Shown: positions 11,510 to 23,611 of the stretch, one piece after another
How positions within the stretch are numbered: the stretch's first letter is position 1
How the letters are laid out: every line of letters starts with the position of its first letter
Assembly (NCBI GenBank): GCA_947683625.1
Contig: CANTUR010000940.1
Span: 124,001 to 188,000 of the forward strand
Reading direction: 5' to 3'
DNA: 64,000 nt
Source: Mallotus nudiflorus
Lineage: Eukaryota > Streptophyta > Magnoliopsida > Malpighiales > Euphorbiaceae
Notes under the pieces: generated by a model
The model's database searches: none
What the model saw: only the letters and a program-made list of their open reading frames with translations
What the model was told of the DNA's origin: nothing
Program-made: the position numbers and the translations under genes

Positions 11510-11816
11510 TTAATAATTAATGTTAGTACTTGTAAGGAGAGTTCGAAGTATAATGGTTTAATAATAATTCATTTTTTCTAAGTTAGTAGTGTGGAAGGCT
11601 ATTCCTTTTTCTTATGAGAGGCCCTGTTAAGGAATCTCTTTACTTTTTATCTCATCCTATTATATGTAAAGTCTTTTATGCAAAGTAATTCCTAACCAAA
11701 CCTTGTATGGATATAAAATTTGCAAATGTACACCTTCGATTTCTCATATTTTCTTAGTAGATCAAAGCATAATTTTTAGAAGAGCTAATCAGTTAGAGCT
11801 TTTAATAATTCAAGAC

Positions 11817-11856
<40 letters not shown>

Positions 11857-12354
11857 CATCAAAATAATAAATTAACCATGATAATTAAGTTAGAAGCCTC
11901 ATTTAATGCTAATGTTGTGAACTCCTAATGTCTATTTTATTAGGATTTTATTAGAATCAAATGAGTAAATAAATACGCAAATATCTTGGGCTTCCAATAG
12001 TAATTGGTTTTTTGAAGAAGTTAATCTTCATAACCATGGTTAATTGAGTTAGTAAAAAAGCTAAAAATTAAAAGGAAAGACTACTGTTAGTAATAAGGAA
12101 ATTTTGTTAAATTTTATATCACAAGCGATCTAGTTATATATGATGAGTTATTTTAAATTTTCATAGATTTATCATGAAATTAATGCCTTTATAGAGTGAC
12201 GAAACCATTGGTGTTCTTGAACCACATTATGAAAATTAAAGAAAGAGGGCAAACTTGACTTTCTTAATCTACAATCTTTTAACACAACACTATTGGGTAA
12301 ATAAGGTTATCGACTCTTAACTAAAATAGAATCACTATTGGCTAAAACACTTAA
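11510..12354. other. AT-rich spacer, no gene seen
   Basis: No coding sequence. It holds the (TA)n tract at 11819-11854. It ends abruptly at the left edge of the complete chromovirus; the last five bases are CTTAA. Confidence 0.6.
11819..11854. repeat. (TA)n microsatellite
   Basis: An uninterrupted TA dinucleotide run of about 36 bp. Similar TA runs lie at about 27232-27258, 27332-27357 (followed by CA), 31791-31845, 36701-36747, 47519-47560 and 56598-56620, all within LTR sequence. Confidence 0.95.
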
Positions 12355-15300
12355 TGTCACGACCCAAAACAGGGGCCATGACCGGCGCTAGGGAACGGGA
12401 ATTCTTTCGAATCCGGAACCCGTAGCAAGCCTAAAAATAAAATAAATATGCAATAATAACAATAAAAATATAATATGCAGCGGAAAATAAAATCATAAAT
12501 ATTACAATATCATCCATATCAACTGGATTCAATTCAAAACTCATCACATCGCATATATAATCTCATAAATGTATAATCTTTATACAAATCCAGTTTTACT
12601 ATAATACATCTCTTTAAAACAAATACTTTAATTCACAACTACTGAAAATCACAACTACTGAAAATCACAACTACTGCAGTGTCTAGATAAAATAAATAAG
12701 ACTCAAGTAGACAATTTACATAAAGAAGCCGGGGCGGAAGAAATCCGGCGTATCGACCTGCTACTGAGGTCTGAAGAAGTTGACTCTCCTGAAAAATAGT
12801 CAACGGAGGGGAGTCAGACCTCACTGAGTGAATTATTATAATATATATACATACACACTAAGTGATAATGCATACAGTCAACAGTATATATATATCTAAT
12901 ATATATACAGGCAAATACACACAGATGCAGAAAAATCATTTTTATATATTTTACTGAAAAATCCCAGTTTATGAAGGATCACATAGAACCCTAGAATATC
13001 GCAACCTCAGAAAATAGTGTTAAACAACACTCTGGCCATACAGGCTCACTTATACCAAATATATCCACTTAATCCATTTGGACAGTAGACTGGCCCCGAG
13101 ACACTAAGTCAACCGAGCTCCAGCAGTCTGACTGCCAGTGTGATTGGCCCCGAGACACTTGGTCAACCGAGCTCCAGCAATCACACCCCAAACCACATCT
13201 CACACATATCAATAATCATAATCAATTCAATATCCACAAATAGTCAGTAATAAAGCCTAAATACTATAGGCGTACCGGTACGTACTCGGTCCTAGTGCTG
13301 CCCACTAGGTAGCACGTTCTATTGATATCCTTCATTCTTAAATATAAAACATTCATTCACAAAAATAAATGATGCATGGATATAAATGAAATAGCAATAT
13401 AAACCATATATATACCGAAAATATACCAAACATAAACCAGGTATATTTTGAGTATATATATGTCAAATAAATCCAATCAAATCATGAATTAAACTAAAAA
13501 TATATTTAAAAACATTTTAAATATGTTTTATTAATAAAACATGTATATAATTTATTATATACCAAAAATATACCAAAAATATACTTGAATATAAATCATA
13601 TTATTTATGCATATTCAGTCAAAATAAAACATGCATTTTCTAAATCATGCATCCTAAGCATATATATATAATATAGTAACTCACCTAATGCGCTCCACGA
13701 GATAGGTCCGACGGGCCTGGTCCACTAACCCTCGGTCTCGGCGCAACTAAACAAGAAATAATTAATCGACATTAGAATAACCCTAACAGAAATCCTAGAA
13801 TTAAATCTAGAGTATTCAAATACAGAAACAGAATTAGGGTTCGACTGGATATCACGTTTTACGAGAATTCTACCGAAAATCCGGCAGAACCTCCCCTGTA
13901 AAACGGACATCTCTCTACTCAAAAGAGTAGAGCCGACCCTGCAAAGAAAATACACTTCGAAAATAAACACCACAATCAATCACAACCCCTCGGTCGGACT
14001 CCAGACTACAATCTGTCGATCGGGGTCCACAAACACAGAATATATATTCAAATATACCAAAAATATCCTTAAATCATAAAAATACATTTCATACGTAGAA
14101 ATTACATAATAAATCTTGAAACACTGTAAAAATCGATTAAAACTCATTTTATTAGAAAAACCGTATATTATATATATAATTGAAAATAATTCCCGGAAAA
14201 TAGTTTTAATTAGTTAAAAATACTAGATATTTTGTAGAAATCATTTTTATACCTTAAATAAATATTAAAACCAATTAAATTACATTTTTAGACAATTTAG
14301 GGTAAAATTACCAAAATACCCCTATATATATATATATACCTAAATTACTTCAAAAATTCACCAAAAATCATACAATTATCCAAAATTAATTTTCTCAACA
14401 TATTTATCAAAAATATCAATAATTAAACTCAATTAACCAATTAAATTCAATTTAAAACACAATTAACTTAATTTTACAAAATCACATAAACTTCAATAAT
14501 TAAAAATAAATACTTAGAAATTCATAAAAATTCCAAATAAATTTCTATAATTCATTTCAACACCTAATTCAACCATAAACTCCAATTTCATAATTTAAAT
14601 AATTAATTTCCGAAAATTAGAAAATAATATTAAAATATTCAAAAATACCCAAAAATCCAAACAACCTCCAAAAATTCTGTAAAAATTCATACATGTAGAT
14701 TAAGCTACCAGGAACAACATTTGTGAAGGAAGTTTCCATGAATCATCCAAATCAAAGCTCAAAAAAATTGAAAACCCAAAGAGGCCGAAATCTTCAAATC
14801 GAAACCTAAGCAATTCTAGACCATTTTAGCTCAAACCAAAGCTAGAATAACACTCACCGGAGCTCAAGGAGAAGATAGAGACCGGCGGTGTCGAAAACGG
14901 TGGCCGGAGGAGGGAGAAACGGCGGTGAGAAAATGGTGGTCGGCGTCGGGCGGGAGAGAAAGAAGAAGAAGAAGAAAAAGAAAAAGAAAGAAAAGGAAAG
15001 AAAAAGAAAAAGAAAAAGAAAGAAAAAGGAAAAGAAAGAGAAAAAAGAAAAAATAAAATAAATTAAAATAATTAAATATTAATAAATAATTAATAATAAA
15101 ATAATAAATTTTAATAATTTAATAATAAATAAAATAATCAAATAATAACAAATAAATAATAAAATATTAGGGTAATAATAAACCCTAATTAAATAAATAT
15201 ACACACACAGGCTTTATTTAATAATTTAAAAATATGTATGAGTTCATGCAAACCCGTAAATACATTTAAAATAATTAATAATACATTGTTTACGTGGAAA

Positions 15301-15483
15301 TTTCCCCGAAAATGAAAGTCCCGGGAAAATTTTACGTAAAATACTGAAAATAATAGACAGTAATTAAAATAGGTTTAAAATACATATCAACTCATAAAAA
15401 TATCGTATAATGCATGAAAATTATTTACACTGTATATCCCGGTACAGTGTAAAAATATTTTAAAAAAAACACGGGATATTACA
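12355..15483 (-). repeat. 3' LTR of the complete chromovirus
   Basis: A 3129-bp LTR from TGTCACGACC to GGGATATTACA on the plus strand. It carries the shared LTR features: hairpin array (about 13080-13190), the 10-bp palindrome GTACCGGTAC (13272), the double hairpin (13855-13932), the donor-like site at 14851-14857, a GAAA-rich tract (14955-15045) and the edge palindrome (about 15427-15480). A 16-bp unit starting CACAACTACTGA is triplicated at 12634-12679, also in the 5' LTR but not in the LTR at 59633. Between about 12870 and 13085 it resembles the solo LTR at 32028 rather than its own partner. Confidence 0.93.
13855..13932 (-). ncRNA. Conserved double-hairpin segment of the LTR (representative copy)
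   Basis: Hairpin 1 is CTCTACTC and GAGTAGAG around a four-base loop (13913-13932). Hairpin 2 has an outer stem GTTTTAC/GTAAAAC and an inner stem around TTCTGCCG/CGGTAGAA with one G-U pair. It begins a few bases after an acceptor-like TTTGCAGGG. Recognisable copies lie at 7320-7405, 21991-22067, 24196-24273, 28830-28900, 33484-33559, 37960-38035, 40991-41073, 44210-44286, 46252-46325, 49155-49231, 54936-55012 and 61093-61170. Sequence and pairing are seen; a role at the RNA level is inferred. Confidence 0.6.
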
Positions 15484-15496
15484 GTCTTCCCCCCTT
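15484..15496 (-). other. Polypurine tract
   Basis: The minus strand reads AAGGGGGGAAGAC, directly upstream of the 3' LTR. It is the expected start site for plus-strand DNA synthesis. The same tract occurs at 62728-62740 and a variant at 26952-26964. Confidence 0.9.
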
Positions 15497-15537
15497 ACAA
15501 GAATTCATCCCCGAATTCCAAAAAGAAGATTACAGAA

Positions 15538-18500
15538 TCAGGAAGGAAAGAGATACGGGTAAGAAGCTCGCATCTCAGCTTCAGTCTCCCACGTATGCTC
15601 TTCAACTCTGTCGCTACGCCACAAAACCTTGACCATCGGAATCTGCTTCGATCGTAACTGTCGAACTTGAAAATCAACGATCGCCACAGGTTCTTCCACA
15701 AATGTCAAATCTTCACTTGCTTCCACACTGTCAGGTTGCAACACGTGTGAAGGATCTGAGATATACTTCCTCAACATCGAGATATGAAATACTGGATGCA
15801 CTTGTGACATACTCGGAGGCAAATCCAACCGATATGCAACAGTGCCAATTCTCTCCAGAATCTCAAACGGTCCAATATATCTCGGTGCTAACTTACCCTT
15901 CCTGCCAAATCTCATCACACCCTTCATCGGAGATACTTTCAGAAAAACGAAATCTCCAACCTGAAACTCCACATCTCTGCGCCTAGGATCCGCATAACTC
16001 TTCTATCTACTAACTGCGGTCTCTAATCTACGCTTGATCACGACGACTTTCTCTGCAGCATCTTGAACCATCTCTGGTCCAGTCAAAACTCTCTCACCAA
16101 TCTCATCCCAACACAACGGGGATCTACACTTCCTTCCATACAACGCCTCATACGGTGCCATGCCAATACTGCTATGGTAGCTGTTATTATATGCAAACTC
16201 AACAAGCGACAAATGATCATCCCAGCTACCTCCCAAATCCATGACACACATCCTCAACATATCTTCCAGTGTCTGGATCGTCCTCTCAGACTGGCCATCT
16301 GTCTGAGGATGAAAAGCAGTACTGAAATCCAACCTAGTGCCCATCGCTTCTTGCAACTTCTGCCAAAAACGAGAAGTAAACACCGAACCTCTATCTGACA
16401 CAATGGACACAGGTACTCCATGAAGGCATACAATATGCTTCACATACAACTTCGCCAATCTAGCAACTGAATATGTGGCTTTCACAGGCAAGAAATGTGC
16501 AGACTTCGTCAATCTGTCTACAATCACCCAGATAGAATCGTATCCATCCTTCGAATGAGGTAAACCGACCACAAAATCCATAGCTATCCTTTCCCACTTC
16601 CACTCAGGAATAGGAAGAGGCTGAAGCTTCCCAGAAGGCTTCTGGTGTTCGGCTTTCACTTGCTGACACGTCAAGCACTTAGCAACATAATCGGCGACAT
16701 TCCTCTTCAATCCATCCCACCAGTATAGATCTCTGATACTGTGGTACATCTTAGTAACACCTGGATGAACGCTGTAGGCTGTAGAATGTGCTTCCTCTAA
16801 AATCTCCTCTCTCAAATCATCCACATCAGGAACACACAATCTACCACTGATCCACAACACACCATCATCATCGAGTGTGAAATCAGTGAACTTCCCTGCT
16901 CTGACATTCTCTGCAAGCTCTTCCAGAATAGGATCTCGGCTCTGAGCTGCTTTAATCCTATCCCTTAGTACAGATCGTACTTTAAACTGAGCTAACAGTC
17001 CACCTGATCTACTGATCTTCATCATCAGACCTTGATCCACCATCAGATGCAACTCCTGGATCAATGGTCTCCTCTCCACATCGATGTGAGCAAGACTACC
17101 TGAGGACTTCCTACTCAAGGCATCTGCTACCACATTAGCTTTACCCGGATGGTAAAGAATCTCGCAATCATAATCCTTCAACAATTCGAACCATCTCCTC
17201 TGCCTCAAATTCAAATCTCGCTGTAGAAAAATGTACTTAAGGCTCTTGTGATCAGTAAATATCTCACAAGTCACCCCGTACAAATAATGTCTCCAAATCT
17301 TCAAAGCAAAGATCACTGCAGCCATCTCTAGATCATGTGTAGGATAGTTCTGCTCATGCTTCTTCAACTGCCTCGAAGCATAGGCTATCACCCTTCCATT
17401 CTGCATCAACACACAACCAAAACCAATTCTAGAGGCATCACAGTAAACTGTGAACTTATCCACACTATTAGGCAAAGCTAATACTGGCGCTGTGGTCAAC
17501 TTCTCCTTCAACAACTGAAAACTATTCTCACAAGCTTCTGACCACTCGAATCTAACATTCTTCTGAGTCAAGCGAGTCATAGGGGCTGCAATCCTGGAAA
17601 AATCCTGCACAAACCGCCTATAATACTCGGCTAAACCCAGAAAACTCCGAATCTCAGTAACCGAAGTAGGTCTAGGCCACTCAGATACTGCTTCAATCTT
17701 CTATGGATCAACCTGAATACCTTCTTTAGACACTACGTGTCCAAGAAAAGAAACACTCTCCATCCAGAAATCACACTTCGAGAATTTAGCATAAAGCTGA
17801 TGATCTCTCAGTGTCTGTAGTACAATCCTCAAGTGATATACATGCTCTTCCATACTCCTCGAATATACCAGTATATCATCAATGAAGACTACCACAAACT
17901 GATCCACATACGGTCGGAATACTCTATTCATCAGGTCCATAAAAGCTGCTGGTGCATTAGTCAAACCAAAAGACATCACCAGAAACTCATAATGACCATA
18001 ACGAGTGCGGAATGCTGTCTTAGGAATATCAGCTTCACTGATCCGCAGCTGATGATAACCCGACCTCAAGTCAACCTTAGAAAAGAACTGTGCACCCTGT
18101 AACTGATCAAACAAGTCATCTATCCTCGGGAGAGGATACTTGTTCTTCACTGTCACCTTATTAAGCTCTCTGTAGTCAATGCACAGTCTCAGGGTACCAT
18201 CCTTCTTCTTCACAAACAAGACTGGTGCACCCCAAGGAGAAACACTAGGTCTGATGAAACCCTTATCCAACAACTCTTGCAACTGCTCCTTCAACTCTCT
18301 CAACTCTGCAGGAGCCATACGATAGGGTGGCATAGATATAGGAGTAGTACCTGGAACCACATCTATACAGAACTCAATCTCTCTATGAGGTGGTAAACCT
18401 GGCAACTCCTCGGGAAAAACATCAGGAAACTCACAAGCAACAGGAACATCTGTGAGTGACAACTTCTCCACTGACGTATCCCTAACCAATGCCAAAAACC

Positions 18501-20280
18501 CCTGACAACCTTTCCTCAACAACTTCCTAGCTGAAATAACAGAAATAAGATTCTGAGGTGCTGAACTCCTATCACCAACAAACTTAAATTCTACTTCACC
18601 AGGAATTCTGAAAATCACCTCCTTATTCCTGCAATCAACCACGGCAAAGTGCTGAGACAACCAATCCATTCCCAAAATAACATCAAACTCCATCACATCC
18701 AACAAAATCAAATCAGCGGGTAATTCTCTATCTCCCACGAGAACTGGACAACCAGAAAGAACAATATCGGCGTCCAAAGAATCACTCAGAGGAGTGGCAA
18801 CAGACAAAGGAAAAGCCATCCTCGAAGCTTGCCAACAAGATTTAGAAGCAAAAATGGGAGAAACAAACGAATGCGTGGCACCCGGATCAAACAAAACCAA
18901 AGCATCCAGGTAACAAACAGAAACAATACCTGCCACGACTGCATTAGATGCCTGAGCATCCTGCTGAGTCAGATGAAAAACTCTGGCTTGGCCTCGACCT
19001 CCCTGCTGACTGGTAGAAGCCTGGCCAACGCCTCTGGTACCTCCTCTCGTACCTCTACCACGACTCTGCTGTGGAACAAACTGAGTAGAACTCTGATGCT
19101 GGGCTGGTGGTAACTGAAATGGCACGGGTGCTGCACTAGCAATCGACTGCTATGGGAATCGCGGAATCTGCTGCTGCTGATACCCAGAATAAGGACACGA
19201 TCTGGCAAAATTTCCTGTCTGCCCGCATCTGAAACATGTCAACGGTGTCAGATAACACGGTCCTTGATGGACTCTACCACAAGTCTGACAAACACTGGCC
19301 GCTGATCCAGAACTACGACCACTGCTGCTGCTCGAAGCACCTGACCCAAATCTGAACGATCTACGCTGACCTCCACGACCATGTCTACTGCTCCGATGCA
19401 CTCGCTGCTGCTATCTCTGACTCTGCTGAGTCGAACCTCGCTGCTGACTACTCGATCCAACATGAAAACTCGAATATGGAGTAGCCTGCGATCCACTCGA
19501 CTGAACTCCCAACTGGTAATAATCAGGCATCGCTCCCTGCCTAACTAATCTCAGCTCAATCTCCTTAGCTAGCTCAATCACCGACTCGAGAGTAAGACCT
19601 GCTGTAGGCATACCAGCAAAAGCTGAACCCAAACCAGTAACATAGGTAGTAATAGCGAAATACTGATCTCGCATCAGATCCTCAGCATATCTACCCAGAC
19701 GAAGGAACTCTCGGGTATACTCCTCTACTGATCGATCTCCACGAGAAATACTGGTCAATCGAAGACGATAACTCAAACGAAGAGGCTCTGGACAAAATCT
19801 CCTCATGAATCGCTCTCGAAACTGAGCCCATGTCATCGTCATCATATAAGGCTGGATCATCTGAATAAACCAATCCAAGGCTGGTCCCTCGACAGACAAC
19901 TCAACGATCATGATCCTCTGGTACTCGGTATGAGCAGTCCGAGTCCTAGTCTCAATCGCATGCAGAAAATCTAAAGGATCAGAAGTCCCATCAAAAGCAA
20001 TCCTGCCAACTCTGGCATAGAACAAAGCTGCCTCAGGGTCAGACATACCCTGCTGATAGGCAGGCTGAACAACTGGAGGAACAGGAACATCAAACTCAGG
20101 CTCAACAGGCTCCTCGTCCTGTAACTCTCTCTGCCTACGGTGACCTGCCGCTCCTCGAGGTCTACCTCTGCCACGACCTCTACGCCTAACTGGCGGCTCA
20201 GGAGGTAAAACCTCATCCTGAAAAGACTCATCATCCTCGGCCTCAACGACCGGTGGAGCGACACGCGCTCGCCTCCTCAT
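15538..20280 (-). pseudogene. Chromovirus gag-pol polyprotein, one frame with four TAG stops
   Basis: One frame of 1580 sense positions runs from the ATG at 20280 to a TGA at 15540. Gag core is at about residues 95-235. Zinc-binding motifs are at 331-342 (CQTC...H...C) and 349-362 (CFRCGQTGNFARSC, with Asn357 where His is usual). The protease motif is at 465-467 and reads DPG instead of D(S/T)G. Reverse transcriptase has FIDD at 799-802. RNase H has Asp948, Glu985, Asp1010 and Asp1053. Integrase has His1164, His1172, Cys1202, Cys1205 and the catalytic triad Asp1235, Asp1296, Glu1332 (35 residues between the last two). GPF is near 1470, and the chromodomain at about 1528-1580. TAG codons at 290, 377, 860 and 1426 interrupt it, and no frameshift is needed. 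An acceptor-like CTTTTCAG ends one base before the start codon. The product would make and insert element DNA; this copy is probably inactive. Confidence 0.93.
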
Positions 20281-20293
20281 TCTGAAAAGACAA
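20281..20293 (-). promoter_or_regulatory. Splice-acceptor-like site immediately before gag
   Basis: On the coding strand, a pyrimidine-rich TTGTCTTTTCAG is followed by A and then the gag ATG. With donor-like sites inside the LTR, this could let a spliced leader remove the primer site region and bring gag near the 5' end of the mRNA. This is inferred; there are no transcript data. Confidence 0.45.
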
Positions 20294-20478
20294 ACGGAAA
20301 GATTCAGACAACACAGACAACGGAGGAATAACGCTGAAAACTACAGCAAGGAATACTCATCAAGACATACTCGAACCTAATACACTGCAGTAGTCCAACA
20401 GAAAACACAACTTTAAAACTAGGGCCACAACTCACATAACTAAGCCCTGACACAGAACTCCATTCTGATACGAACTTC
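20294..20478 (-). other. Untranslated leader between primer site and gag
   Basis: About 185 bp without a conserved frame. Recognisable relatives follow the primer sites at 51271 and 57099, containing GGCTTAGTT-like and GTTTTCTnTnGAA-like words. Confidence 0.6.
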
Positions 20479-20490
20479 GCTCTGATACCA
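20479..20490 (-). other. Primer-binding site of the chromovirus (tRNA-iMet)
   Basis: The minus strand reads TGGTATCAGAGC, separated from the end of the 5' LTR by AAGT. The same AAGT spacer and primer site follow the LTRs ending at 51266 and 57094. Confidence 0.95.
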
Positions 20491-20494
20491 ACTT

Positions 20495-23400
20495 TGTCAC
20501 GACCCAAAACAGGGGCCATGACCGGCGCTAGGGAACGGGAATTCTTTCGAATCCGGAACCCGTAGCAAGCCTAAAAATAAAATAAATACGCAATAATAAC
20601 CATAAAAATATAATATGCAGCGGAAAATAAAATCATAAATATTACAATATCATCCATATCAACTGGATTCAATTCAAAACTCATCACATCGCATATATAA
20701 TCTCATAAATGTATAATCTTTATACAAATCCAGTTTTACTATAATACATCTCTTTAAAACAAATACTTTACTTCACAACTACTGAAAATCACAACTACTG
20801 AAAATCACAACTACTGCAGTGTCTAGATAAAATAAATAAGACTCAAGTATACAATTTACATAAAGAAGCCGGGGCGGAAGAAATCCGGCGTATCGACCTG
20901 CTACTGAGGTCTGAGGAAGTTGACTCTCCTGAAAAATAGTCAACGGAGGGGAGTCAGACCTCACTGAGTGAATTACTATAATATATATACATACACTCTA
21001 AGTGATAATGCATACAGTCAACAGTATATGAGTAATATGTATATATACAGGCAAGTTCATACAGATGCAGAAAAATCATTTTATATATTTTGTCTGAAAA
21101 TCAACTTTTATGAAGGATCATATAGAACCCTAGAATATCGCAACCTCAGAAAATAGTGTTAAACAACACTCTGGCCATACAGGCTCACTGATTCCAAATA
21201 TATCCACTTAATCCATATGGATAGTAGACTGGCCCCGAGACACTAAGTCAACCGAGCTCCAGCAGTCTGACTGCCAGTGTGATTGGCCCCGAGACACTTG
21301 GTCAACCGAGCTCCAGCAATCACACCCAAACCACATCTCACACATCAATAATCATAATCAAATCAATATCCACAAATAGTTAGTAATATAGCCTAAAGCT
21401 ATAGGCGTACCGGTACGTACTCGGTCCTAGTGCTGCCCACTAGGTAGCACGTTCTATTGATATCCTTCATTCTTAAATATAAAACATTCATTCACAAAAA
21501 TAAATGATGCATGGATATAAATGAAATAGCAATATAAACCATATATATACCGAAAATATACCAAACATAAACCAGGTATATTTTGAGTATATATATGTCA
21601 AATAAATCCAATCAAATCATGAATTAAACTAAAAATATATTTAAAAACATTTTAAATATATTTTATTAATAAAACATGTATATAATTTATTATATACCAA
21701 AAATATACCAAAAATATACTTGAATATAAATCATGTTATTTATGCATATTTAGTCAAAATAAAACATGCATTTTCTAAATCATGCATCCTAAGCATATAT
21801 ATATAATATAGTAACTCACCTAATGCGCTCCACGAGACGGGTCCGACGGGCCTGGTCCACTAACCCTCGGTCTCGGCGCAACTAAGCAAGAAATAATTAA
21901 TCGACATCAGAATAACCCTAACAGAAATCCTAGAATTCAATCTAGAGTATTAAAATACGGAAACAGAATTAGGGTTCGACTGGATATCACGTTTTACGAG
22001 AATTCTACCGGAAATCCGGCAGAACCTCCCCTGTAAAACGGACATCTCTCTACTCAAAAGAGTAGAGCCAACCCTGCACAGAAACACACTTCAAAAATAA
22101 ACACCACAATCAATCACAACCCCTCGGTCGGACTCCAGACTACAATCTGTCGACCGGGGTCCACAAACACAGAATATATATTCAAATATACCAAAAATAT
22201 CCTTAAATCATAAAAATACATTTCATACGTAGAAATTACATAATAAATCTTGAAACACTGTAAAAATCGATTAAAACTCATTTTATTAGAAAAACCGTAT
22301 ATTATATATATAATTGAAAATAATTCCCGGAAAATAGTTTTAATTAGTTAAAAATACTAGATATTTTGTAGAAATCATTTTTATACCTTAAATAAATATT
22401 AAAACCAATTAAATTACATTTTTAGACAATTTAGGGTAAAATTACCAAAATACCCCTATATATATATATATACCTAAATTACTTCAAAAATTCACCAAAA
22501 ATCATACAATTATCCAAAATTAATTTTCTCAACATATTTATCAAAAATATCAATAATTAAACTCAATTAACCAATTAAATTCAATTTAAAACACAATTAA
22601 CTTAATTTTACAAAATCACATAAACTTCAATAATTAAAAATAAATACTTAGAAATTCATAAAAATTCCAAATAAATTTCTATAATTCATTTCAACACCTA
22701 ATTCAACCATAAACTCCAATTTCATAATTTAAATAATTAATTTCCGAAAATTAGAAAATAATATTAAAATATTCAAAAATACCCAAAAATCCAAACAACC
22801 TCCAAAAATTCTGTAAAAATTCATACATGTAGATTAAGCTACCAGGAACAACATTTGTGAAGGAAGTTTCCATGAATCATCCAAATCAAAGCTCAAAAAA
22901 ATCGAAAACCCAAAGAGGCCGAAATCTTCAAATCGAAACCTAAGCAATTCTAGACCATTTTAGCTCAAACCAAAGCTAGAATAGCACTCACCGGAGCTCA
23001 AGGAGAAGATAGAGACCGGCGGTGTCGAAAACGGTGGCCGGAGGAGGGAGAAACGGCGGTGAGAAAATGGTGGTCGGCGTCGGGCGGGAGAGAAAGAAGA
23101 AGAAGAAGAAAAAGAAAAAGAAAGAAAAGGAAAGAAAAAGAAAAAGGAAAAGAAAGAGAAAAAAGAAAAAAGAAAAAAAATAAAATAAATTAAAATAATT
23201 AAATATTAATAAATAATTAATAATAAAATAATAAATTTTAATAATTTAATAATAAATAAAATAATCAAATAATAACAAATAAATAATAAAATATTAGGGT
23301 AATAATAAACCCTAATTAAATAAATATACACACACAGGCTTTATTTAATAATTTAAAAATATGTATGAGTTCATGCAAACCCGTAAATACATTTAAAATA

Positions 23401-23611
23401 ATTAATAATACATTGTTTACGTGGAAATTTCCCCGAAAATGAAAGTCCCGGGAAAATTTTACGTAAAATACTGAAAATAATAGACAGTAATTAAAATAGG
23501 TTTAAAATACATATCAACTCATAAAAATATCGTATAATGCATGAAAATTATTGACACTGTATATCCCGGTACAGTGTAAAAATATTTTAAAAAAAAACAC
23601 GGGATATTACA
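20495..23611 (-). repeat. 5' LTR of the complete chromovirus
   Basis: A 3117-bp LTR with the same edges as its partner. Its GAAA-rich tract at about 23094-23180 is shorter than in the 3' LTR. Over the segment near 20990-21230 it matches the LTR at 59633 better than its own partner. The double hairpin is at 21991-22067. Confidence 0.93.

Larger units (their letters stand above)
12355..23611 (-). mobile_element. Complete Ty3/gypsy chromovirus (Tekay/Del-like), minus strand
   Basis: An 11.26-kb element with every expected part in order on the minus strand: 5' LTR (20495-23611), tRNA-iMet primer site, a single-frame gag-pol, polypurine tract, 3' LTR (12355-15483). Both LTRs run from TGTAATATCCCG to GTCGTGACA and are nearly identical apart from patches. 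Integrase after RNase H plus a terminal chromodomain places it among chromoviruses; the chromodomain sequence is of the Tekay/Del kind. The flanks do not match (CTTAA on the left, GTACC on the right), and the right flank is another LTR while the left is not. The element is therefore probably a product of recombination between two insertions. Four TAG codons interrupt gag-pol. Confidence 0.93.

Noticed and set aside
17833..18102. Plus-strand open frames across the chromovirus pol (also 16063, 15702, 63299)
   Set aside because: They are opposite-strand shadows of gag-pol, with no recognisable domain.
15538..20280. A recoded genetic system in which TAG is read as glutamine
   Set aside because: Tempting because all four stops are TAG at glutamine sites, but CHG methylation decay explains it, a related copy has CAG at one site, and two key residues are also changed.
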